In this document: positions 1-4,938 of the stretch, piece by piece
Layout of the letters: each line of letters opens with the position of its first letter
Numbering within the stretch: the first letter of the stretch is position 1
Assembly (NCBI GenBank): GCA_039934875.1
Contig: JBDTLH010000362.1
Span: forward strand, 1-6,562
Source: JBDTLH01 sp039934875
GTDB taxonomy: Bacteria; Acidobacteriota; Terriglobia; Terriglobales; Acidobacteriaceae
Reading direction: 5' to 3'
DNA: 6,562 nucleotides
Program-made: the position numbers and the translations under genes
The notes under the pieces: model-generated
What the model saw: only the letters and a program-made list of their open reading frames with translations
Told to the model about the DNA's origin: nothing
Database searches by the model: none

Positions 1-22
1 GCTCTGGCAGCTCCCGATAAAT

Positions 23-586
23 ATGGCTACTACACTCGCACCTGTAGATTCGCGCGAGGTCCTGCGTTGCGATGCGTGCCACCTGGTCCAGTTCCGGACC
101 CACAACAACGATTGCCGGCGCTGCCACAAACCATTAGACCAGGACGATATCGAGCCTGTGCCCCCGATGGGTCCAGCGCTGGTGTCTGCCCGGGTCGAAG
201 CGCCGGCCACATCCCGCGAAGAGGGAGAGAGGAGTGGGCTGCACGTCGCACGGGCGATCCGTTGCCTGCGTTTGCGGGCCGGCCTCAGCCAGCGCCAGCT
301 TGCGCTGCGCATGCAGGTGCCGCGCACCTATATCTCGAAGATCGAGAATGAGAAGGCGATGCCGACGCTGAGTTCGATGGAGCGGCTGGCAAAGGCGCTT
401 CAGGTGACGGTGCCTGACCTGCTGCGCGGAGGCGAGCTCAGCGCCCGGGAGCGCGCGCTGGAGATCACCTCCGATCCATTCATGGCCGAGCTTCTGCCCG
501 ATCTAATGAAGCTCGATTCCATGCAGCGTTCGACGCTGATGGGCGAGGTGCGCACCATGGCAATGCGCTCGCGGCGCAGCGCATAG
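23..586 (+). CDS. Zinc-ribbon plus XRE-family helix-turn-helix transcriptional regulator
   Basis: The protein has 187 residues. Residues 16-34 form a four-cysteine zinc-ribbon-like knuckle (C16-x2-C19 and C31-x2-C34). A low-complexity Pro/Ala/Glu linker follows (about 40-72). Residues 75-134 are a classic XRE/Cro-CI helix-turn-helix: an AGLSQRQLA first turn, a recognition helix around RTYISKIEN, and a closing LAKALQVTVPDLL helix. The C-terminal 50 residues are probably helical, and I do not recognise them as a ligand domain. Known for the family: XRE domains bind operator DNA, usually as dimers. The target and inducer cannot be read from this sequence. The ATG at 23 is the first in frame; no strong Shine-Dalgarno precedes it, and only 22 bases upstream are visible, so an earlier start cannot be fully excluded. 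The gene lies 346 bp upstream of the DUF481 gene, so co-transcription is unproven. The DNA-binding call is secure; the metal-binding role is inferred from cysteine spacing. Confidence 0.85.
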   Translation: MATTLAPVDSREVLRCDACHLVQFRTHNNDCRRCHKPLDQDDIEPVPPMGPALVSARVEAPATSREEGERSGLHVARAIRCLRLRAGLSQRQLALRMQVPRTYISKIENEKAMPTLSSMERLAKALQVTVPDLLRGGELSARERALEITSDPFMAELLPDLMKLDSMQRSTLMGEVRTMAMRSRRSA

Positions 587-621
587 GAGGCGTTCGGATT
601 AGTTCACGCGATGAGAGGGTC

Positions 622-645
622 ACCGTGTCCGCGGAAGAACACGGT
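622..645 (+). terminator. Hairpin 36 bp after the regulator stop; possible weak terminator
   Basis: ACCGTGT (622-628) pairs perfectly with ACACGGT (639-645), giving a 7-bp stem with a 10-base loop. The position fits a 3'-end structure for the regulator transcript. The downstream bases (TGTCTTCATAGTTGTT) are only moderately T-rich and include no clean U-tract, so intrinsic termination is uncertain. Confidence 0.3.
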
Positions 646-754
646 TGTCTTCATAGTTGTTAGCGACGCCCCTGGGCATTAGGTTCATGGGAGTGGCATT
701 CGCTTTTGGACTCACGCCTATGCGATCGCCAGCGGCAAAAAGGTCTGGAGTGGC

Positions 755-771
755 GGGAGGATTCGCCTCCC
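755..771 (+). other. Short hairpin in the DUF481 leader
   Basis: GGGAGG (755-760) pairs with CCTCCC (766-771) around an ATTCG loop. The right arm carries CCTCC, which is also complementary to the GGAGG ribosome binding site at 917-921. Alternative pairing between them is conceivable, but no conservation data support it. Confidence 0.25.
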
Positions 772-916
772 ATGGGTATGGACTGCATTCGCGATTCGGT
801 GATTCACTGTTCGCCCACGGTTGCCGAGGTGTACGAAGGTCGCGCCGGTACGCACGGGCGCCGCTTAAGAACTGATAACCTAATTGAGCACCCTGGCCGT
901 AACCCTCAACTCCTCC

Positions 917-921
917 GGAGG
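917..921 (+). promoter_or_regulatory. Shine-Dalgarno for the DUF481 gene
   Basis: GGAGG ends 11 bases before the ATG at 933, a slightly long but usable spacing. No other start codon in that frame lies closer, so this site fixes the start. It is the right half of the perfect palindrome CCTCCGGAGG (912-921), which could weakly mask it through a 3-bp stem or a longer-range pairing. Confidence 0.65.
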
Positions 922-932
922 CAAATAGAAGC

Positions 933-2057
933 ATGTCCAGACGCCGAGTCTTATCAATCTTAGGAGTAGGGAGCTTAGGACCAGGAAACGCCCTTGCGCT
1001 AATGGCGCTCTTCCTTGGTGGTTCCGTCATGGCGCTGGCGCAAGCCAAGCCCGATGTTCTGGTGTTCACCAACGGAGATCATCTTACGGGCGAATTAATA
1101 TCGGCAACCGCCGATAAGATGACCTTCAAGAGCGCAATGGCGGGGGAGATAACGGTTGACCGGAGCACTGTCAAAGACTTGAAGACCGAGAAGCCGTTTG
1201 CCGTGGTGAAGGACCAGAAGCTGGTGAAAAGCGGGACGGTGGAGTTTGCCGATAAGCAGATCATCGTTTCGGACACATCCGGTACCGCCAACATCGCGGT
1301 TGATCCGAGCGTGGTGGTGGTGGAGCAGGGAGAGTATCAGAAAGAGGTCACAGCCAACCCGGGCTTCTTGCATGGCTGGACGGGAACCACCAGCGCGGGT
1401 CTGAGTTTCGTGCGCGCGACACAGGACCAGACTTCGTTCAATGCGGCGGTGGTGCTGGTTCGCGTGGTGCCAAGCGTGACCTGGCTTGACCCTAAGAACC
1501 GCACGCTGGTGAACTTCAACGCCGCATATGGCAAGACCAGCCAACCCGGCATCCCGGATGTGAAGACCGACATCTACCATGGCGATATCGAGCGGGACAA
1601 ATATTTCAGCAAGCGGATGTTTGGGTTTGGGTTGGCGGATTTCGACCACAACTTCGGCCAGGGCCTGCGCTTTCAGCAGGGATACGGTGTAGGTGTGGGA
1701 TACACGGTGTTCAACCGTCCGAATGCAACGCTCGATCTGAAGGCCGACCTGCGCTACACGCACCAATCGTTTTATATAAGCTCGAACGATCAAAACTTGA
1801 TCGGATCACAGATTTCGGAGACATATCTGCGCAAGCTGCCGCATTCGATTATGTTTACGGAGATGGTGTCGGCCACTCCTTCGTATAACGTGCCGAGCGC
1901 GTATCAGGTGAACGCCGTTGCGAATCTGGCGCTGCCGCTTTATAAGAAGTTCGATCTTACGTTCGGATTCATCGATAGTTATTTAAACAATCCATCGCCC
2001 GGATCGAAGAAGAATTCCTCGCAGTTCATCACGGGGTTGCAGTATGTGTTTCCCTAA
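933..2057 (+). CDS. DUF481-like exported outer-membrane beta-barrel protein
   Basis: The protein has 374 residues. The N-terminus is a signal peptide: a basic SRRR stretch (2-5), a hydrophobic segment to about residue 35, and possible cleavage after A36 or A38 (ALA or AQA). Residues about 39-135 form a beta-rich region opening VLVFTNGDHLTGELIS, resembling the small N-terminal domain often placed before DUF481. Residues about 148-374 show alternating hydrophobic and polar beta strands with many aromatic and Gly residues, ending DSYLNNPSPGSKKNSSQF-ITGLQYVFP, typical of DUF481 (YdiY-like) proteins. The family has no established biochemical function; an outer-membrane barrel is the usual prediction. 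Oddities: the SRRRVLS start resembles a twin-arginine signal, and the chain ends Phe-Pro rather than in the usual terminal aromatic of barrel proteins. The start is supported by GGAGG at 917-921. The next gene begins on the base after this stop, suggesting one transcript. The family call is by pattern recognition, not a profile search. Confidence 0.75.
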   Translation: MSRRRVLSILGVGSLGPGNALALMALFLGGSVMALAQAKPDVLVFTNGDHLTGELISATADKMTFKSAMAGEITVDRSTVKDLKTEKPFAVVKDQKLVKSGTVEFADKQIIVSDTSGTANIAVDPSVVVVEQGEYQKEVTANPGFLHGWTGTTSAGLSFVRATQDQTSFNAAVVLVRVVPSVTWLDPKNRTLVNFNAAYGKTSQPGIPDVKTDIYHGDIERDKYFSKRMFGFGLADFDHNFGQGLRFQQGYGVGVGYTVFNRPNATLDLKADLRYTHQSFYISSNDQNLIGSQISETYLRKLPHSIMFTEMVSATPSYNVPSAYQVNAVANLALPLYKKFDLTFGFIDSYLNNPSPGSKKNSSQFITGLQYVFP

Positions 2058-2834
2058 ATGGGCAATAGGATGAGAGCCACCTGCCTGCAACTCGAAATTC
2101 ATGATGGAGAGATGGAGGCCAATCTTGCGTCTGCGCTGGGACTTCTCTCTACTGCTCCCGCCTCTGATGTGTATCTTCTGCCTGAGCTGCTCACCACGGG
2201 GTATGCGTTCGAACTGTGGGAGCGGGCCGCGGATGAACACACACCGATGGCGGTGGAGCGCCTGCAAGCCGCGGCCCGCGAACGTAATGCTGTGATCGCC
2301 GCCGGAACGATCGCCCGCAATGAGGGAGGCAAACTGGTGAACCGGCACTGGGTGGTCAGGCCGGAGGCCATTGAGTACTACGACAAGATCCATCTGATCG
2401 CCGCGTTTCGTGAACCGGAACTGCTGGCCGCTGGCGATGAAGCGCTCCTTACCAGCATCGCCGGCGCGCGCGCGCACGTCAGCACCTGCTTTGATCTGCG
2501 CTTTCCTGAGCTGTATCGCGCGGCCGCACTCGATGGCGCGGAGGTATTTCTGATCATCTCCGAATGGCCCAGCAAACGCGGCGAGGCGCTGATTACGCTG
2601 GCGAGAGCGCGGGCGATGGAAAACCAGGCCTACGTTCTGTTGTGCAACCGCACCGGAGATGCACTCGATGGAACGGCATTCGATGGACGCTCGCGGACTA
2701 TCGATCCAGAGGGTCAGGTCATCGCTGATGCGGGTATATGCCAGGGATTCTGCACGGCGGAGATCGACAGTTCGCACGTTAGAAAGCTGCGCGCAGGCTT
2801 TCCCGTATTAGCGATGTCGCGCCGCTGCTGGTAA
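2058..2834 (+). CDS. Nitrilase-superfamily C-N hydrolase, omega-amidase-like
   Basis: The protein has 258 residues, the normal length for the YafV/Nit2-like branch of the carbon-nitrogen hydrolases. The catalytic residues are all visible: Glu43 in LLPELLTTGY, Lys110 in YYDKIHLI, and nucleophile Cys144 in STCFDLRFPELYR. Glu119 or Glu121 could be the fourth, auxiliary glutamate. The MENQAYVLLCNRTG segment and the ending RAGFPVLA are also family-typical. Known for close relatives: cytosolic hydrolysis of alpha-ketoglutaramate or ketosuccinamate to the oxoacid plus ammonia. The exact substrate here is inferred, and another short amide is possible. The ATG at 2058 directly abuts the upstream TAA, so translation may be coupled. 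A second in-frame ATG at 2070 gives MRATCLQLEI, closer to the family's usual N-terminus; neither has a strong Shine-Dalgarno. The 3' end overlaps the opposite-strand glycosyltransferase by 27 bp. Confidence 0.88.
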   Translation: MGNRMRATCLQLEIHDGEMEANLASALGLLSTAPASDVYLLPELLTTGYAFELWERAADEHTPMAVERLQAAARERNAVIAAGTIARNEGGKLVNRHWVVRPEAIEYYDKIHLIAAFREPELLAAGDEALLTSIAGARAHVSTCFDLRFPELYRAAALDGAEVFLIISEWPSKRGEALITLARARAMENQAYVLLCNRTGDALDGTAFDGRSRTIDPEGQVIADAGICQGFCTAEIDSSHVRKLRAGFPVLAMSRRCW

Positions 2835-3926
2835 GGGCAGGCATTCGCGGTAGAGACGCTCGTAATCTCCGCACATGCGCTCGATAGTGTAGTCGCGCTG
2901 GTAAGTCGCACGCGCCTTCGCTCCCATCGTTTTCAGCGCATCGGGATCGCCTGCCATTTTGAGAATTGCCTCTGAGAGCGCGGCGGGATTCGACTTGGGA
3001 ACGATCATTCCCGCACCCGATTGGTTGATTATGTCGGGCATGCCGCCCACATCGGTAACTATCATCGGCAAACCGGCTGCCATTGCCTCCAACTGGCTCA
3101 CCGGCAGTCCTTCGGAGACGGACGACAAGACGAAGATGTCACATTGCTGAAGGTAATATCCCACATTCTTCTTCATGCCCAGCAGCTTGACGCTGGCGTC
3201 AAGATCAGCGGCTGCGATAACGGATTCAATCCTGGTGCGCTCGATGCCGTCGCCCGCAATCCACAATTCGAGTGCTGGAATTGCCTGTCGTGCGAGAGCG
3301 AAGGCGTTGATGAGTGTGGGATAGTCCTTCTCCCAGACCAACCTGCCGACGGTGATCAGACGGACGCCCTGCTTTTCCCCCAGCGGCTCTCCCTGCGACT
3401 CGCAATTGGGCTCGCCGCAACCGTTCGCGATCATGGTGAGCTTGCGCAGATCGGCGAAGCTATGCTGTGCCATGCTGCTGCGTACCAACTCAGAGCAGGC
3501 GATGACTCGTGCGCACGATGTGATTTTGGCAGCGCGCCAGAATTTACGCTCCTGTTGATCATCTTTTGCGGGATGGTGGCGGGTGACGACGCTAACAGGA
3601 ACTCTGGCGAGGCGTGCCGCCGCCCCGCCGACGATCAGCGGAGCGAGATTATGGCAGTGCATCACGTCGGGGCGGTCGAAATCGCGCCTCAGGGAGCGGG
3701 CAACCTGCCGTATCCGGTGCAGGGGATGGCGTGCCAGGTGGCAGCGAAAGGGCACTCCGGCGCGCGTGAGGGCCTCGGAGATCGCGCCGACGCCAGACAT
3801 GGCGTGGACCACGACCTCGTGTCCGGCGCGCATCTGGGCGGGCGCCATCGCCGCCACCAGCATCTCCGCGCCGCCGGTTTCAAACGAGTTCAACAGATGA
3901 TGGATTCGCAACCGGTCCCTCTGCAT
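2808..3926 (-). CDS. GT4-family glycosyltransferase (GT-B fold)
   Basis: The protein has 372 residues, a full-length retaining glycosyltransferase. The N-terminal acceptor domain (about 6-170) opens with HHLLNSFETGGAE, the usual GGAE glycine loop. The C-terminal nucleotide-sugar domain (about 185-345) starts at LITVGRLVWEKDYPTLINAF, where R195 and K200 match donor-phosphate-binding positions. It contains IAGDG (223-227) and the EX7E motif as E272 and E280 in SEGLPVSQLEAMAAGLP, followed by TDVGG. There is no signal peptide or membrane helix, so it should act at the cytosolic face of the inner membrane. Donor and acceptor cannot be read from sequence. Divergence from kdsA makes an LPS or other surface-glycan role plausible, as inference. 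The ATG at 3926 is the furthest upstream in frame and gives a family-typical N-terminus, but lacks a clear Shine-Dalgarno. The last 27 bases overlap the amidase gene, leaving no intergenic terminator between them. Confidence 0.9.
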   Translation of the reverse strand: MQRDRLRIHHLLNSFETGGAEMLVAAMAPAQMRAGHEVVVHAMSGVGAISEALTRAGVPFRCHLARHPLHRIRQVARSLRRDFDRPDVMHCHNLAPLIVGGAAARLARVPVSVVTRHHPAKDDQQERKFWRAAKITSCARVIACSELVRSSMAQHSFADLRKLTMIANGCGEPNCESQGEPLGEKQGVRLITVGRLVWEKDYPTLINAFALARQAIPALELWIAGDGIERTRIESVIAAADLDASVKLLGMKKNVGYYLQQCDIFVLSSVSEGLPVSQLEAMAAGLPMIVTDVGGMPDIINQSGAGMIVPKSNPAALSEAILKMAGDPDALKTMGAKARATYQRDYTIERMCGDYERLYRECLPLPAAARHR

Positions 3927-3962
3927 TCGATTCTATATAGACGCGCGTGTTCTAATTTGGGA
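3927..3962. promoter_or_regulatory. Short divergent intergenic region with an AT-rich TATATA box
   Basis: About 36 bp separate the glycosyltransferase start from the preferred kdsA start. The sequence contains a near-palindromic CTATATAG (3932-3939), the most -10-like element nearby and readable on both strands. I find no good -35 at 16-18 bp on either strand. Used for the minus strand, it would sit about 6 bases before the ATG, implying a leaderless message. Used for the plus strand, it leaves a short leader before kdsA. This is suggestive only. Confidence 0.3.
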
Positions 3963-4769
3963 GTGGAGATCGGAAGCTTAAAGATCATCGACGGCAAGTT
4001 GTTTCTCATCGCAGGCCCTTGCGTGATCGAGTCGGAGGTGCATGCGCTCAAGATGGCGCAGGCGATTGCGGTGGTCACGCGCGACCTCGGCGTGCCTTAT
4101 ATCTTCAAGGCCAGCTATGACAAGGCGAATCGCACTTCGATTCATTCATTTCGCGGTCCCGGCGTGGAAGAAGGCACGCGGATTTTGGCGAAGGTGCGCG
4201 ACGAGGTGGGTGTTCCCGTGTTGAGCGATGTACATGATCAGCACGATTGCGCGCGGGTTGGTGAGGCGGTGGATGTGCTACAGATTCCCGCCTTCCTCTG
4301 CCGCCAGACCGATCTGCTGATTGCGGCGGCGAAAACGGGCAAGACCGTGAATATCAAAAAAGGGCAATTTGTTGCACCCGCCGACATGAAGCACGCAGTC
4401 CAGAAGGTGTGCGATGCGGGAAATGAGCGCGTTCTGTTGACCGAGCGCGGTTCCAGCTTCGGCTACAACAATCTGGTGGTGGACATGCGTTCGCTGGCGA
4501 TCATGCGCGAGTTTGCGCCGGTGGTCTTTGATGCCACCCATTCGGTGCAGCTTCCGTCGGCGGGAGCTGGCGTCAGTGGCGGCCAGCCGGCATTCATACC
4601 GCTATTGGCACGCGCGGCAGTTGCTGCCGGAGTGGATGGACTATTTATGGAAGTACACGATAATCCCGCGCAGGCGAAGTCGGATGGCGCGAATGCACTA
4701 CCTCTCGGACGGCTGCGACCGGTGTTAGAGCAGTTGTTGCGTTTGCATGAGGCGGTTTCAAAAAAATAG
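3963..4769 (+). CDS. kdsA: 2-dehydro-3-deoxyphosphooctonate aldolase (KDO-8-phosphate synthase), metal-dependent type
   Basis: The enzyme condenses phosphoenolpyruvate with D-arabinose 5-phosphate to KDO-8-phosphate in the cytosol, the first committed step of KDO synthesis for LPS. Numbering from GTG 3963 (268 residues, normal length), the hallmarks are LIAGPCVIES (15-24), FKASYDKANRTSIHSFRGPG (48-67), QIPAFLCRQTD (107-117), NIKKGQF (130-136), TERGSSFGYNNLVVDM (160-175) and DATHSVQLP (190-198). Cys20, His193, Glu230 and Asp241 match the four metal ligands of the Aquifex-type enzyme, whereas the E. coli type has Asn at the Cys position. The start is uncertain: GTG 3963 best fits the family N-terminus, TTG 3957 is close, and ATG 3897 or 3900 would add about 21 residues and overlap the divergent glycosyltransferase. 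None has a well-spaced Shine-Dalgarno. The frame stays open far upstream, but that part is antisense to the glycosyltransferase. No other KDO gene is in the window. Confidence 0.95.
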   Translation: MEIGSLKIIDGKLFLIAGPCVIESEVHALKMAQAIAVVTRDLGVPYIFKASYDKANRTSIHSFRGPGVEEGTRILAKVRDEVGVPVLSDVHDQHDCARVGEAVDVLQIPAFLCRQTDLLIAAAKTGKTVNIKKGQFVAPADMKHAVQKVCDAGNERVLLTERGSSFGYNNLVVDMRSLAIMREFAPVVFDATHSVQLPSAGAGVSGGQPAFIPLLARAAVAAGVDGLFMEVHDNPAQAKSDGANALPLGRLRPVLEQLLRLHEAVSKK

Positions 4770-4864
4770 AGTAATGCAGTTTATGGTCTGCTGTTTAGGG
4801 GCGAGGATTTCAGCAAAACGGATGTCACAGCGGCAGGGTGATTCGTTTGAGGTGGTGTTCAGCA

Positions 4865-4883
4865 CGGGGGGTTGAGCCTCCCG
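4865..4883 (+). other. GC-rich hairpin downstream of kdsA
   Basis: CGGGGGG (4865-4871) pairs with CCTCCCG (4877-4883) around a TTGAG loop, a 7-bp stem including one G-T wobble. It lies in the kdsA 3' region and is followed by no T-run. It may help stabilise or terminate the kdsA message together with the stronger hairpin at 4895-4920. Confidence 0.3.
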
Positions 4884-4894
4884 CCACACGCAGC

Positions 4895-4920
4895 AAAGCC
4901 GGGCAGCGATGCCCGGCTTT
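4895..4920. terminator. Probable bidirectional terminator between kdsA and the S10 peptidase gene
   Basis: AAAGCCGGGCA (4895-4905) pairs perfectly with TGCCCGGCTTT (4910-4920), an 11-bp stem capped by a GCGA tetraloop of the GNRA class. The A-run on one side and T-run on the other make the element symmetrical. It ends 18 bp beyond the S10 stop on the minus strand and lies about 125 bp past the kdsA stop on the plus strand, so it is well placed to separate convergent transcripts. The T-tract is short (three bases, within the stem), so efficiency is uncertain. Confidence 0.7.
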
Positions 4921-4938
4921 CCGCCACCTCGGAATCTA

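Larger units (their letters stand above)
587..932 (+). other. 346-bp non-coding region / possible structured 5' leader
   Basis: No convincing gene lies here. The short open frames have non-ATG or unsupported starts, no ribosome binding site, and no recognisable protein. The stretch contains a hairpin just after the regulator gene (622-645), a second hairpin (755-771), and a palindromic Shine-Dalgarno (912-921). I could not match it to a known riboswitch, 6S, SRP or tmRNA signature by eye. I see no clear sigma70 promoter with good spacing, although one must lie here or upstream to express the DUF481 gene. A long 5' UTR or a small RNA is possible. Confidence 0.4.

Noticed and set aside
661..880. 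Riboswitch or housekeeping RNA (6S, SRP, tmRNA, c-di-GMP riboswitch)
   Set aside because: I looked for the conserved cores of these RNAs and could not find them; only short generic hairpins are present.
706..963. 85-codon plus-strand open frame upstream of the DUF481 gene
   Set aside because: It starts with TTG, lacks a Shine-Dalgarno, runs 31 bp into the DUF481 gene, and its translation resembles no family I recognise.
620..1072. 150-codon minus-strand open frame over the leader and the DUF481 signal peptide region
   Set aside because: It overlaps the well-supported DUF481 start on the other strand, has no recognisable motif, and shows no ribosome binding site.
1311..1322. GTG trinucleotide repeat as a phase-variable tract
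   Set aside because: Only four GTG units occur and they encode a Val run in frame; length changes would not shift the frame.
1095..1793. 232-codon minus-strand open frame inside the DUF481 gene
   Set aside because: It is fully antisense to a gene with a signal peptide and barrel pattern, and its own translation is His/Arg/Val-rich without domain features.
1983..2777. 264-codon minus-strand open frame antisense to the amidase
   Set aside because: The opposite strand has a complete Glu-Lys-Cys catalytic set; this translation is an Arg/Gln-rich shadow.
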